A DNA stretch of 21,803 bases from an uncultured Porphyromonadaceae bacterium (lineage in GTDB: Bacteria > Bacteroidota > Bacteroidia > Bacteroidales > Muribaculaceae): contig CAJJOX010000012.1 in the NCBI GenBank assembly GCA_905193485.1, forward strand, positions 1 to 21,803. Reading direction: 5' to 3'. Shown here piece after piece: positions 7,092 to 17,682 of the stretch; position 1 is the stretch's first letter; each line of letters opens with the position of its first letter. A model generated the notes under the pieces. It worked only from the letters and a program-made list of their open reading frames with translations, was not told the origin of the DNA and ran no database searches. The position numbers and the translations under genes are program-made.

Positions 7092-7460
7092 ATGATTTCA
7101 TTAACGATTCTATCCTCCACGCTGGCTGTGACGGCCGCAGTGACCGGTATCGCGCTGGTGGCTCTGGCGTTGTGGATCGCAGGGCTTATTTCGCCCCGCT
7201 CATTCAATGCCCAGAAGGGCGAGCCTTATGAATGCGGCATTCCCACACGCGGTGAGAGTATGGCGCAGTTCAAGGTAGGCTACTATCTGTTTGCTATTTT
7301 ATTCCTGATGTTCGACGTGGAATGTGTATTCTTGTTCCCGTGGGCTGTGAAAGTGAAAGAGTTGGGCACCGGTGGCCTTATTTCGATCGCTTTCTTTTTT
7401 TCTATATTGGTGCTGGGTCTTGTATATGCCTGGCGGAAAGGAGCGCTTGAATGGAAGTAA
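7092..7460 (+). CDS. nuoA: NADH-quinone oxidoreductase subunit A
   Basis: Membrane subunit of complex I (ND3 family), 122 residues, of usual length. It has three membrane helices (about 8-32, 62-82, 93-114). The loop after helix 1 holds the conserved YECGIP (46-51) whose Cys48 matches the ND3 switch-loop cysteine, and helix 2 carries FDVE with Asp75 and Glu77, the acidic pair needed for proton coupling. This loop contacts the quinone cavity formed by NuoB, NuoCD and NuoH. It is the first gene of the operon, behind the promoter and leader. Its last 10 bases overlap the nuoB start (ATGGAAGTAA), which points to translational coupling. Confidence 0.95.
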   Translation: MISLTILSSTLAVTAAVTGIALVALALWIAGLISPRSFNAQKGEPYECGIPTRGESMAQFKVGYYLFAILFLMFDVECVFLFPWAVKVKELGTGGLISIAFFFSILVLGLVYAWRKGALEWK

Positions 7461-8059
7461 CGACAAAAGGTATGCCTTATGAGGCATGGAAAGATAATGA
7501 ATATATTGAAAAACTGGTTGCCGAGTTGCAAGAATCAGGCGCAAATGTCGTTGTCGGAACTTTTGACAAGTTGATCAACTGGGGGCGCTCCAACTCGATA
7601 TGGCCTCTCACATTCGCGACCAGTTGCTGCGGCATCGAATTCGTTTCGCTCGGTGCGGCACGATATGATATGGCTCGTTTCGGATGGGAGGTGGCCAGAT
7701 CGTCGCCACGTCAGGCTGACTTCATCATGGTGGCCGGAACGATTGTAAATCGTATGGCTCCGGTGCTTCGTCGTCTTTATGATCAGCTCGCCGAGCCCAA
7801 ATATGTGATTGCGTGCGGCTCTTGTGCCGTTTCCGGCGGTCCGTTCAAAAAGTCCTATCATGTCGTGATGGGTGTCGATCAGATTATTCCTGTCGACGTT
7901 TATCTCCCTGGCTGTCCGCCTCGTCCAGAAGCCATGATTTATGCCATAATGCAATTGTCGCGTAAAATTAAGGTTGAACGTTTCTTCGGCGGCGTAAACC
8001 GTCAGCAGAAGCAGGAAGAGTTTCTAAAAGAGCACCCCATAGAAGGTGTTGAAGATTAA
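7451..8059 (+). CDS. nuoB: NADH-quinone oxidoreductase subunit B
   Basis: Peripheral-arm subunit (PSST/20 kDa family), 202 residues, that carries the terminal iron-sulfur cluster N2 and hands electrons to quinone. The four N2 ligands are visible: adjacent Cys59-Cys60 in ATSCCGIEF, Cys125 in CGSCAVSGG, and Cys155 in LPGCPPRPE. The spacing matches E. coli NuoB closely. The N-terminal 25 residues are variable, and the C-terminal tail (FFGGVNRQQKQEEF onward) extends past the core. The ATG at 7451 lies inside the nuoA end, and 30 bases separate the stop from nuoCD. Confidence 0.96.
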   Translation: MEVTTKGMPYEAWKDNEYIEKLVAELQESGANVVVGTFDKLINWGRSNSIWPLTFATSCCGIEFVSLGAARYDMARFGWEVARSSPRQADFIMVAGTIVNRMAPVLRRLYDQLAEPKYVIACGSCAVSGGPFKKSYHVVMGVDQIIPVDVYLPGCPPRPEAMIYAIMQLSRKIKVERFFGGVNRQQKQEEFLKEHPIEGVED

Positions 8060-8089
8060 AGATCGTAAGTTAATAGAAAAATTAGATAT

Positions 8090-9718
8090 ATGGCACAACT
8101 ACAGGAAACCATAGCTCGCCTTTTCCCCGAAGCCGGTTTTGTCGAAGGTGATATCCTCGAAGTGGAGATCTCCGATTCGCGTTGGCATGATCTGGCACGG
8201 GAACTTAAGGAAAACGAGGCTTTAGGATTTGATTTCTTGGTGACGATTGTCGGCATGGACTGGCCGGATAAATTCGGCTGCGTCTACTATCTGACCTCCA
8301 CAAGCCACAATACCCATGTTTCGGTCAAGGTTGTAGCGCCCGACCGGGAAAAACCAATGCTCCACAGCGTTTCCGATCTCTGGAAAATTGCCACGATTTT
8401 CGAACGTGAAGTTTATGATTTCTTCGGCATCATATTTATCGGGAACCCTGACATGCGCCGTTTGTTCCTCAGTATAGACTGGAATGGATATCCTCTCCGC
8501 AAGGATTATGATGAAAATCCTGAGTCCAATCCTGTCACTACTGAAAGTGAACGCCAGAGCGATTTCACCACTACTTATGTGGAGAATGCCGATGGTTCTG
8601 TCGAAGCCAAAGAAGTTAGGGTGTTCGAACCTGATGATTTCGTGGTCAACATAGGTCCGCAGCACCCTGCAACTCATGGCGTATTGCGTTTCCGCACGGC
8701 TGTCGACGGTGAAACAGTAAAGAAAATCGATGTCTATATGGGTTATATCCATCGCGGTATCGAGAAGATATGCGAAAAGCTCACCTATCCACAGACGCTT
8801 CATTTCATGGATCGTCTCGATTATTTCTCGGCGCATCCCTATCACCATTGTCTGTGTATGACAATTGAGCAGGCCGCCGGTATCGAGATATCGCGTCGTG
8901 CGCAAGTGATCCGTGTTCTCATGGATGAATTGTCGCGTATCGCTTCCCACTGTCTGTTCATCGGCACATACTGCATGGATCTCGGAGCCACAACGATGCT
9001 GTTCTATGCATTGCGTGTGCGCGAACAGATTCTCGATATAATGGATAAGACCTGCGGTGCCAGAATGACATTCAACTATGAATGCATCGGCGGTGTGATG
9101 CAGGATCTCGCCCCTGATTTTGTGGACGACGTTAAAGCTCTTCTTGCAGTGCTCCCTAAAAATATCAAGGAATACAACAAGATATTCACTGGCAATGTGA
9201 TTGCTAAAAACCGCATGGAAGGTGTAGGTGTATTGTCGCGTGAAGATGCTATCAACTGGTCGGTGACAGGACCTTCAGGTCGTGCTTCAGGTTGGGCGTG
9301 CGACGTGCGTAAAACCGATCCATACAGCATTTACGGTGAGCTTGATTTTGAAGAGGTTACCCGCACAGAGGGCGATTCAATGGCTCGCTTTAAGGTGAGA
9401 ATGGACGAAATGGTTCAAAGTGCACGCATCATAGAGCAGCTTATCGACAATATTCCCGAAGGTGAATATTGCGTTAAAGTGCCCAAGGTGATTAAGTTGC
9501 CTGTGGGACATTGGTTCCGCACTGTCGAAGGATGCCGCGGCACATTTGGCGTGTATCTTGAAAGCGACGGAAACACCAAACCCTATCGCCTCAAGATCGC
9601 TCCGCCCTGCCTGCCTGCCGCATCCGTTGTGGATCATCTTACACGTGGAAGCAAAATTGCCGATCTTATCACCATAGGCGGTTCGCTCGACTATATTGTC
9701 CCAGACATGGACCGATAA
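8090..9718 (+). CDS. nuoCD: Fused NADH-quinone oxidoreductase subunits C and D
   Basis: A 542-residue natural fusion of the 30-kDa (NuoC, about 1-150) and 49-kDa (NuoD, about 180-542) subunits. NuoC features include FEREVYDFFGI and the YPLRKDY end motif; an acidic linker follows. NuoD begins with NIGPQHPATHG (187-197), whose His residues line the quinone headgroup site, and RLDYF (242-246) holds the matching Tyr245. The C-terminus ends in GGSLDYIVPDMDR, typical of the family. The fusion is normal in Bacteroidota and enterics. No nuoE, F or G follows it, consistent with an 11-subunit type complex whose electron donor may not be NADH. The gap to nuoH is 47 bases. Confidence 0.96.
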   Translation: MAQLQETIARLFPEAGFVEGDILEVEISDSRWHDLARELKENEALGFDFLVTIVGMDWPDKFGCVYYLTSTSHNTHVSVKVVAPDREKPMLHSVSDLWKIATIFEREVYDFFGIIFIGNPDMRRLFLSIDWNGYPLRKDYDENPESNPVTTESERQSDFTTTYVENADGSVEAKEVRVFEPDDFVVNIGPQHPATHGVLRFRTAVDGETVKKIDVYMGYIHRGIEKICEKLTYPQTLHFMDRLDYFSAHPYHHCLCMTIEQAAGIEISRRAQVIRVLMDELSRIASHCLFIGTYCMDLGATTMLFYALRVREQILDIMDKTCGARMTFNYECIGGVMQDLAPDFVDDVKALLAVLPKNIKEYNKIFTGNVIAKNRMEGVGVLSREDAINWSVTGPSGRASGWACDVRKTDPYSIYGELDFEEVTRTEGDSMARFKVRMDEMVQSARIIEQLIDNIPEGEYCVKVPKVIKLPVGHWFRTVEGCRGTFGVYLESDGNTKPYRLKIAPPCLPAASVVDHLTRGSKIADLITIGGSLDYIVPDMDR

Positions 9719-9765
9719 ACCAGAGATGAATTTAACACAGATAACAATAGTAATTTATATAAGAC

Positions 9766-10842
9766 ATGTTTGATTTTTCAGTACTGACCAATTGGATTGA
9801 CAGTCTTCTCCGGTCTTTTATGCCCGGATGGCTCACCGTGGTCACGGAATGTGTACTCATCGGCCTTGTCCTTCTGACATTATATTCAGTCCTGGCTCTT
9901 TTCTACATATATTTCGAGCGCAAGGTCTGTGCCTGGTTCCAGTGTCGACTCGGCCCGAATCGCGTCGGTCCCTGGGGCTTGCTTCAGAGTGTGGCAGATA
10001 TGTTCAAGATTCTGATCAAGGAGCTTATATCTCTGAAATACACTGATAAGTTTCTTTTTGCTCTCGCGCCTTATCTGGTGATTCTTGCATCAATGCTTGC
10101 CTTTGCGGTGCTTCCGTGGGGCAACGGCCTGCAGGTTATCAATTTCAACATCGGCATCTTCTTCCTTATCGCGGTTTCGTCGATTGGTGTGCTCGGTATC
10201 CTTCTGGCCGGTTGGTCCAGTAACAATAAGTTCACTTTGATCGGTGCTCTCCGTTCGGGTGCTCAGATGGTAAGCTATGAGCTTTCAATCGGGCTTTCCG
10301 TGCTTACGATGGCTGTTTTTGCCGGGACACTGAATGTCGTTGAAATTGTCGAAGGTCAGAGTCACCTATGGTATATATTTTCAGGCCATATTCCGGCAAT
10401 CATCGCATTCATCATCTATTTGATTGCAGGTACTGCCGAAACCAATCGTGGTCCGTTTGACCTCCCCGAGGCAGAGAGCGAATTGACGGCAGGTTATCAT
10501 ACAGAATATTCCGGCATACACTTCGGCTTCTTTTATCTAGCCGAATACCTCAACCTCTTCGTTGTGTCGGGAGTGGCTGCATTGCTGTTCTTCGGTGGCT
10601 GGATGCCTCTTCATTTCCCCGGATGGGACGGATTCAACGCAATAATGGACTATATACCGTCGGTCGTATGGTTCTTGCTGAAAGCGTTCACCATTTCGTT
10701 CATCATTATCTGGTTTAAATGGACATTCCCTCGTCTTCGAATCGACCAGATGCTCTCGCTTGAATGGAAATATCTTCTCCCGATCAATCTTGTCAATCTC
10801 GTGTTGATGGTGCTGATCGTTGTCTATGAATTCTATTTATAA
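9766..10842 (+). CDS. nuoH: NADH-quinone oxidoreductase subunit H
   Basis: Membrane subunit of the ND1 family, 358 residues, with about eight helices, joining the peripheral arm to the proton-pumping arm and forming the quinone entry channel. The signature loop [18 protein letters not shown] (227-244) with its cluster of acidic residues is intact, as is the earlier [20 protein letters not shown] region. The start ATG 9766 follows an AT-rich 47-base gap. The unusual point is what comes next: the usual partner nuoI lies 6.8 kb further on, and atpD begins 30 bases after the nuoH stop, with no terminator or promoter box between them. Confidence 0.96.
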   Translation: MFDFSVLTNWIDSLLRSFMPGWLTVVTECVLIGLVLLTLYSVLALFYIYFERKVCAWFQCRLGPNRVGPWGLLQSVADMFKILIKELISLKYTDKFLFALAPYLVILASMLAFAVLPWGNGLQVINFNIGIFFLIAVSSIGVLGILLAGWSSNNKFTLIGALRSGAQMVSYELSIGLSVLTMAVFAGTLNVVEIVEGQSHLWYIFSGHIPAIIAFIIYLIAGTAETNRGPFDLPEAESELTAGYHTEYSGIHFGFFYLAEYLNLFVVSGVAALLFFGGWMPLHFPGWDGFNAIMDYIPSVVWFLLKAFTISFIIIWFKWTFPRLRIDQMLSLEWKYLLPINLVNLVLMVLIVVYEFYL

Positions 10843-10854
10843 ATAAGAAACTAA

Positions 10855-12378
<1,524 letters not shown>

Positions 12379-12407
12379 TATCAAAACGTATCTATTAACT
12401 GATCAAG

Positions 12408-12641
12408 ATGACATTAAAAATCATATCGGCAGAAGACATTCTCTTTCAAGGAGAAGTAAACTCGGTAACGCTTCCCGGCGCAATGGGTTCGTTTACGGTG
12501 TTGCGCAATCATGCTTCACTTATCTCCACACTCACATCCGGACTCGTGACATATAATGAGGACGGAATTGAAAATTCGGTAGAGATTGGAGGCGGACTTG
12601 TCGATGTCGATAGTAATGTCGTTTCGGTATGCATCTATTGA
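12408..12641 (+). CDS. atpC: F1Fo ATP synthase subunit epsilon, short form
   Basis: A 77-residue epsilon subunit consisting of the N-terminal beta-sandwich only: LKIISAEDILFQGEV, then LPGAMGSFTVLRNHA (23-37), then IGGGLVDVDSN. It joins gamma to the c ring in the central stalk. The C-terminal two-helix domain, which in E. coli-like enzymes can extend to block ATP hydrolysis, is absent because the stop comes right after the last strand. Short epsilons are common in Bacteroidota, so this is probably not a truncation. The atpB start follows 2 bases after its TGA. Confidence 0.93.
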   Translation: MTLKIISAEDILFQGEVNSVTLPGAMGSFTVLRNHASLISTLTSGLVTYNEDGIENSVEIGGGLVDVDSNVVSVCIY

Positions 12642-12643
12642 GT

Positions 12644-13792
12644 ATGATAAAAAAACAATTCGTCATATTGACCATGCTTCTGATCGCTATGCTGACACCG
12701 GTTTCGGTGCTGGCAACGGAGGCGCATACCGACGGCGACGATCAGCAGAAGATCAATCCGAAGGAGATTATTTTTGAGCATCTTGGCGACGGCTATGGAT
12801 GGGAAGTGCCGTTCAATCATCACAAACGCATTCCATTGCCCGTGATTTTGATCGGTAAGGATGGATTCCATTGCTTTATGTCATCGAGAATTGATCATGG
12901 TCAAGTGTATCGCGACGGTGATGCCGAATTTATGATCGCCGGCAAAGATAGCCCTTACAAAGGTAAAGTGGTGCAATTGATGGCTGACGGCACCGAGTAC
13001 CGGCCATGGGACATTTCGATTACAAAGAATGTGTGCGCGCTGTTCATAGCTGCGCTTCTCGTGATCTGGACTGTTGCGGCCGTTCGGAAATGGCATCGCA
13101 CTCAGGGCTATAAGGCGCCACGTCGTCTTACCGGTGCTCTCGAAGCTCTCACTGAGTTTATATATAAGGGAGTTATACGGCCGACTCTCGGTGACCGGTC
13201 GATGAAATTCGCTCCCTATCTGCTCACGGTCTTCTTTCTGATTCTATATCTCAATCTCCTTGGTTTGATTGTGGTATTCCCCGGAGGCGCGAATGTCACG
13301 GGAAATATTGCAGTGACACTTGTGCTTTCGATCTTTACGTTCATTGCCACAAACCTTTTCGGAACGAAACATTATTGGAAAGAAGTGTTTTGGCCCGATG
13401 TTCCGCTATGGCTTAAGTTCCCGATCCCCATTATGCCCTTGATCGAGCTCTTCGGCGTTTTCACGAAACCGGCGGCGCTTACTGTCCGTCTGTTCGCCAA
13501 CATGCTTGGAGGCCACATGATTGTGGTCGTTTTGACTCTCCTGATATTTATCTTTGCCGCCATGGGTCCGATTGTTACCGGCGCAACTACGGTGGTTTCG
13601 GTGCTTTTCTCCATTTTCATGCTCCTGATCGATGTGTTGGTCAGCTTCATACAGGCTTATGTATTCACGATGCTATCCACATTGTTCATTTCATTCGGTC
13701 AGGAACGCGGACATGAGAAAAAACACGAAGAGGCCGCGAGTGATTCGCATGTGGAAACAGTGGCCGAATTGAAAATAAAAGCAGAAAAATAA
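12644..13792 (+). CDS. atpB: F1Fo ATP synthase subunit a
   Basis: Membrane stator subunit forming the proton half-channels, 382 residues from ATG 12644. An in-frame ATG at 12629 inside atpC would add five residues, but the chosen start directly precedes a basic then hydrophobic signal peptide (MIKKQFVILTMLLIAML, likely cleaved after VLA). A long extracytoplasmic N-terminal region follows (about 27-130), much longer than in E. coli, as in other Bacteroidota. The core helices carry the essential Arg282 in LTVRLFANMLGGH. The C-terminus is a charged, His/Glu/Lys-rich cytoplasmic tail. AtpB, AtpE and AtpF together build Fo. Confidence 0.94.
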   Translation: MIKKQFVILTMLLIAMLTPVSVLATEAHTDGDDQQKINPKEIIFEHLGDGYGWEVPFNHHKRIPLPVILIGKDGFHCFMSSRIDHGQVYRDGDAEFMIAGKDSPYKGKVVQLMADGTEYRPWDISITKNVCALFIAALLVIWTVAAVRKWHRTQGYKAPRRLTGALEALTEFIYKGVIRPTLGDRSMKFAPYLLTVFFLILYLNLLGLIVVFPGGANVTGNIAVTLVLSIFTFIATNLFGTKHYWKEVFWPDVPLWLKFPIPIMPLIELFGVFTKPAALTVRLFANMLGGHMIVVVLTLLIFIFAAMGPIVTGATTVVSVLFSIFMLLIDVLVSFIQAYVFTMLSTLFISFGQERGHEKKHEEAASDSHVETVAELKIKAEK

Positions 13793-13826
13793 ACAAATAA
13801 AAATAATCTTTTAAAAATTAAGAATT

Positions 13827-14072
13827 ATGTTAGCAATGATTTTAGCAGCAATTAATGGAACTCTTGGTGTTGGCGCATGTCTTGGCGCAGCAATCGCAGC
13901 AATCGGCGCCGGCCTCGGTATCGGCAAAATTGGTGCTGCCGCCATGGAAGCTATTGCCCGTCAGCCGGAATCGGCAGGTGATATCCGAAGCAACATGATC
14001 GTGATCGCTGCCCTTGTTGAAGGTGTTGCTCTGTTCGCCGTTATCGTTTGCGTCCTCTCGTTGTTCCTTTAA
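13827..14072 (+). CDS. atpE: F1Fo ATP synthase subunit c
   Basis: An 81-residue proteolipid of two membrane helices that assembles into the rotor ring. Helix 1 has the packed glycine/alanine pattern AAIGAGLGIGKIGAAAM (24-40); the polar loop is ARQPE (44-48); helix 2 has the ion-carrying Glu65 in AALVEGVALF. Helix 1 lacks the Gln, and helix 2 lacks the Ser/Thr after the Glu, that mark Na+-binding rings, so proton coupling is expected. The 34-base upstream gap is nearly all A and T, which in Bacteroidota favours strong initiation and suits the high copy number needed for a ring. Confidence 0.96.
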   Translation: MLAMILAAINGTLGVGACLGAAIAAIGAGLGIGKIGAAAMEAIARQPESAGDIRSNMIVIAALVEGVALFAVIVCVLSLFL

Positions 14073-14090
14073 TCGTAAGCATTCTGCGAT

Positions 14091-14588
14091 ATGGAATTAT
14101 TCACGCCTGACTTCGGCTTGATATTCTGGATGTTTGTAGCCGTCGCCATTCTGCTGCTTGTGCTCTACAAGTGGGGATGGCCGATGATCGTCAAACAGAT
14201 CGACAGCAGAGCCGACCTTATAGATAAGGGTGTGGAATATGCGCAAAACGCCAAAGAGCAGCTCGAGCACGCCAAAGAGCAAAGCGACAAGTATCTTGCC
14301 GAAGCTCGTGCCCAGCAAGCCGATATGCTCCGTGAGGCCGACCGCATGAAGACACAGATTATTGATGAGGCTCGTGCTGCCGCTCAGGTCGAGGCGCAGA
14401 AAGTGATGGATGCCGCTAAGGTTTCCATCGAACAGGAACGCAAAGAAGCCGAGTTGCAGTTCCGTAATGAGGTGAGTTCGTTTGCGCTCGACATAGCATC
14501 TAAGGTTGTGCGCAATCAGCTCGCTGATGAAAAAGCGCAGACGAAGCTTGTCAACACGCTTCTCGACGAAATGGAAAAACAAAATTAA
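14091..14588 (+). CDS. atpF: F1Fo ATP synthase subunit b
   Basis: Peripheral-stalk subunit of 165 residues. One N-terminal membrane helix (about 8-26, GLIFWMFVAVAILLLVLY) is followed by a long charged coiled coil (about 35-140) rich in Ala, Glu, Lys and Gln, for example EYAQNAKEQLEHAKEQ. It dimerises and, through delta, holds the alpha3beta3 head still while the rotor turns. Only one b-type gene is present, so a homodimer is expected. It lies 18 bases after atpE and 12 bases before atpH. Confidence 0.95.
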   Translation: MELFTPDFGLIFWMFVAVAILLLVLYKWGWPMIVKQIDSRADLIDKGVEYAQNAKEQLEHAKEQSDKYLAEARAQQADMLREADRMKTQIIDEARAAAQVEAQKVMDAAKVSIEQERKEAELQFRNEVSSFALDIASKVVRNQLADEKAQTKLVNTLLDEMEKQN

Positions 14589-14600
14589 CGTCAACACGCA

Positions 14601-15143
14601 ATGAACGAAGGACTGATCCCGTCACGTTATGCCAAAGCGCTCTATTTGTTCGGACGCGAGAAAGCTGCTGACAAGAGGCTTTATATTAAAATGAAGACCC
14701 TCTGTGCCAGTTTCGCCGCACAGCCGTCGCTTCAGGAAGTCCTCGGTAATCCCTATATCAGTGATGCCGATAAGATAGCCTTGCTTGACACCGCTTCAGG
14801 TGATACGGCAAATGACGCTGTCTTTAATGATTTCTTGAAACTGCTGTCGCAAAATCACCGTCTTGATCTTGCACGCGGCATAGCCAACGCTTACATAGCT
14901 CTCTATCGCAAAGAACACAGAATTTATGAAGTGAAAGTAACCACCGCCGCCCCAATGTCGGATGTCGAGGAGAAACGTCTGCACGATCTTGTCGCACGTC
15001 ATCTTGACGGAGGAACTATGGAGTACACTTCATCGGTCGATCCCTCTCTTATCGGAGGCTTCACCGTCAGTGTGGGCAATGAGCGGATCGATGCGTCGAT
15101 CAGTAATGAATTTAAACAATTGCGGTTGAATCTTATCAGTTAA
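14601..15143 (+). CDS. atpH: F1Fo ATP synthase subunit delta
   Basis: A 180-residue OSCP/delta family protein linking the b stalk to the top of the alpha3beta3 head. The N-terminal helical domain begins IPSRYAKALYLFGREK (6-21). The C-terminal part has YRKEHRIYEVKVTTAAPMS and the family end motif DPSLIGGFTVSVGNERIDAS, close to the stop. Length is normal. ATG 14601 follows AACGTCAACACGCA 12 bases after atpF, and atpA starts 15 bases after its stop. Confidence 0.95.
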   Translation: MNEGLIPSRYAKALYLFGREKAADKRLYIKMKTLCASFAAQPSLQEVLGNPYISDADKIALLDTASGDTANDAVFNDFLKLLSQNHRLDLARGIANAYIALYRKEHRIYEVKVTTAAPMSDVEEKRLHDLVARHLDGGTMEYTSSVDPSLIGGFTVSVGNERIDASISNEFKQLRLNLIS

Positions 15144-15158
15144 ATCTATTCTATACCG

Positions 15159-16736
15159 ATGATTAATCCCAGCGAGATTTCAGAGATATTAAAACAGCAG
15201 CTCGAAAACGTCAACTCGAAGGTTTCGTTTGAAGAAACAGGCACAGTGCTTGAAGTTGGCGATGGCGTTGCTCACGTTTACGGACTTGACAATGTTTGTG
15301 CCAATGAATTGGTCGAGTTTGAAAACGGCGTGAAAGGTGTGGCTCTTAACCTGGAGGAGAGCAACGTTGGTGTCATTTTGCTCAACAATGTCGACAAAGT
15401 GACTGAAAACATGTCGGTGAAACGCACCGGCGAAATCGCTTCGATCCCTGTGGGCGAAGGATTGCTGGGGCGTGTTATCAATGTGCTTGGCGAACCGATC
15501 GACGGCCGCGGCCCGATCTCGGGCGACCTAATGCGCCTGCCGCTTGAACGCAAAGCTCCCGGCGTCGTGTTCCGTCAGCCTGTAAAACAGCCGCTACAGA
15601 CCGGTATTAAAGCCGTCGACTCAATGGTGCCTATCGGACGCGGCCAGCGCGAACTTATCATCGGCGACCGACAGATTGGCAAAACGGCCATAGCCATTGA
15701 TACCATCATAAATCAGCGACCCAATTACGAGGCCGGTAAGCCCGTTTATTGTATATATGTCGCCATCGGACAAAAGGCGTCATCCGTTGCCGCACTTGTG
15801 GAAACTCTTCGCAAAAACGGGGCACTTGACTATACGGTAGTTGTCGCTGCCACAGCTTCCGATTCGGCTTCGATGCGTTACTACGCTCCGTTTGCCGGCG
15901 TGGCCATCGGCGAGTATTTCCGCGATACCGGCCGGGATGCCTTGATCGTTTATGACGACCTTTCGAAACAGGCTGTGGCTTATCGTGAGATTTCCCTTAT
16001 TCTTAAGCGTCCGTCAGGCCGTGAAGCTTATCCAGGTGATATTTTCTATCTCCATTCGCGTCTGCTTGAACGCGCCGCAAAAATTATCGACAATCAGGAA
16101 GTGGCCTCGAAAATGAACGATCTTCCTGAAGCGCTTAAACCGCTGGTCAAAGGTGGCGGCTCACTTACGGCACTGCCAATCATCGAAACACAGGCCGGCG
16201 ACGTTTCCGCCTACATTCCTACAAACGTCATTTCGATTACCGACGGTCAGATCTTCCTCGAAACAGCCTTGTTCAACCGAGGTATACGTCCTGCCATCAA
16301 TGTGGGCATATCTGTGTCACGTGTCGGCGGTAACGCTCAGATCAAATCGATGAAGAAAGTTGCCGGCACGCTGAAAATCGATCAGGCACAGTTCCGAGAA
16401 CTTGAATCGTTTACAAAATTCGGTGGAGATATCGACCCTGTTACTGCGCGTGTGATCGACAAAGGACGTAAGAACGAACGTCTTTTAATCCAGCCGCAAT
16501 ATCATCCTATGGCAGTAGAGGAAGAGGTTGCTGTGATCTTCTGTGGCACCAAGGGCTTGCTTGAAAATGTGCCTCTTGATAAGGTGGCTGAATTTGAAGA
16601 ACTCCTTCTTCAGCTTCTGCGCGCCAAGCATCAGAAAGATGTGCTTGATGTGATCAAGTCCGGTCAGTTGACTGATGACGTTATCGAAAAGCTTACTGCT
16701 GCCGCCAATGATATTGCCGGCAAATACAAACAATAA
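15159..16736 (+). CDS. atpA: F1Fo ATP synthase subunit alpha
   Basis: Regulatory, non-catalytic nucleotide-binding F1 subunit of 525 residues. The Walker A loop is GDRQIGKT (169-176, Lys175), and the arginine finger that completes the catalytic site on beta is Arg388 in [11 protein letters not shown]. The N-terminus [14 protein letters not shown] is the delta-binding helix. All core blocks, including [12 protein letters not shown] and [16 protein letters not shown], are intact, and length is near the usual 500-530. It is followed 5 bases later by atpG. Confidence 0.97.
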   Translation: MINPSEISEILKQQLENVNSKVSFEETGTVLEVGDGVAHVYGLDNVCANELVEFENGVKGVALNLEESNVGVILLNNVDKVTENMSVKRTGEIASIPVGEGLLGRVINVLGEPIDGRGPISGDLMRLPLERKAPGVVFRQPVKQPLQTGIKAVDSMVPIGRGQRELIIGDRQIGKTAIAIDTIINQRPNYEAGKPVYCIYVAIGQKASSVAALVETLRKNGALDYTVVVAATASDSASMRYYAPFAGVAIGEYFRDTGRDALIVYDDLSKQAVAYREISLILKRPSGREAYPGDIFYLHSRLLERAAKIIDNQEVASKMNDLPEALKPLVKGGGSLTALPIIETQAGDVSAYIPTNVISITDGQIFLETALFNRGIRPAINVGISVSRVGGNAQIKSMKKVAGTLKIDQAQFRELESFTKFGGDIDPVTARVIDKGRKNERLLIQPQYHPMAVEEEVAVIFCGTKGLLENVPLDKVAEFEELLLQLLRAKHQKDVLDVIKSGQLTDDVIEKLTAAANDIAGKYKQ

Positions 16737-16741
16737 TCTAA

Positions 16742-17623
16742 ATGGCAACTCTAAGAGAACTTAAAGGACGTATCGGTTCCGTTGCATCTTCCGAGAAGAT
16801 CACCGGTGCCATGAAAATGATTTCTTCGGCCAAGATGCACAAAGCCGAGCAATCTTTGAAACGTCTTTTGCCGTTCCGTAACCAGATCGAGAATATCATC
16901 GGCAATCTGCTCAGTGCCGACACCGAATTTACCTCTCCATTGCTTGATGCCAGAGATGTGAAGCACGTGTCGATTGTGGTGTTTGGTTCCGACGACGGTC
17001 TTTGCGGTGCCTATAATGTAAATATATTCAAAATCCTGTTGCACACGATTGACAATTACCGCAAAAAATACGGATCTGATTTGAATATTACGGTATATCC
17101 GGTCGGTGCAAAGATCAGTAAAGCTGTCGGCAAGCTTGCCGGTGGGAACATATCGATGACGAGCATCGAAGGCGTTGACTCCAAAACGACAGGCGACGGA
17201 GTCAGAATCTTTGTAGAGCGCCTTCAGCGTGATTTTTTGGTCGGTAACACTGATAAAGTCGATGTACTCTATATGAGTTTCAAGAGCGTCAGCCGTCAGC
17301 GACCTTCCGTCGAGCAATTGCTTCCGGTCGTGCAGTCGACATTCAGCGCCAATGGCGTTGTGGAACAATGTCGACCCTACATCTTTGAACCGGATGCCAA
17401 TACGATTTTTCAGTCAGTGCTCCCGATGTTTCTGATGGCGGTCATGCAGGATGTTTTTACAGAAAACCGCGCTTCCGAGCAGGCTGCACGAGTAATGGCA
17501 ATGCAAAGTGCAAACGATAATGCTAAGAAATTGCTCGATCAGTTGCAACTCGAATATAACAAACTTCGTCAACAAAGCATCACCACCGAGCTACTCGATA
17601 TTCTCGGGGGACAGATACGATAG
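16742..17623 (+). CDS. atpG: F1Fo ATP synthase subunit gamma
   Basis: Central rotor shaft, 293 residues. The two long coiled-coil helices that enter the alpha3beta3 core are visible at the ends: LRELKGRIGSVASSEKITGA with MKMISSAKM near the N-terminus, and EQAARVMAMQSANDNAKKLL with ITTELLDILGG at the C-terminus. The middle Rossmann-like domain (VSIVVFGSDDGLCGAYN) contacts epsilon and the c ring. It is the last of the atp genes; 59 A/T-rich bases without a recognisable terminator separate it from nuoI, which is why I treat the two sets as one transcript. Confidence 0.96.
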   Translation: MATLRELKGRIGSVASSEKITGAMKMISSAKMHKAEQSLKRLLPFRNQIENIIGNLLSADTEFTSPLLDARDVKHVSIVVFGSDDGLCGAYNVNIFKILLHTIDNYRKKYGSDLNITVYPVGAKISKAVGKLAGGNISMTSIEGVDSKTTGDGVRIFVERLQRDFLVGNTDKVDVLYMSFKSVSRQRPSVEQLLPVVQSTFSANGVVEQCRPYIFEPDANTIFQSVLPMFLMAVMQDVFTENRASEQAARVMAMQSANDNAKKLLDQLQLEYNKLRQQSITTELLDILGGQIR

Positions 17624-17682
17624 ATGTTTTCTCCTCGACAAAACCAATATAAAGAAAATCATAATAAATAATTGAATAATCT

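Noticed and set aside
8222..8950. Long open frame (242 codons) on the - strand inside nuoCD
   Set aside because: It lies wholly opposite a strongly conserved nuoCD sequence, and its product is His/Arg/Ile-rich with no family resemblance. It is an antisense shadow of codon bias.
13827..14072. Na+-driven ATP synthase
   Set aside because: The c subunit lacks the helix-1 Gln and the Ser/Thr after the helix-2 Glu that mark Na+ binding; H+ coupling fits better.
16751..17368. 205-codon open frame on the - strand inside atpG
   Set aside because: Antisense to an intact atpG with clear family motifs; no separate start signal or recognisable domain.
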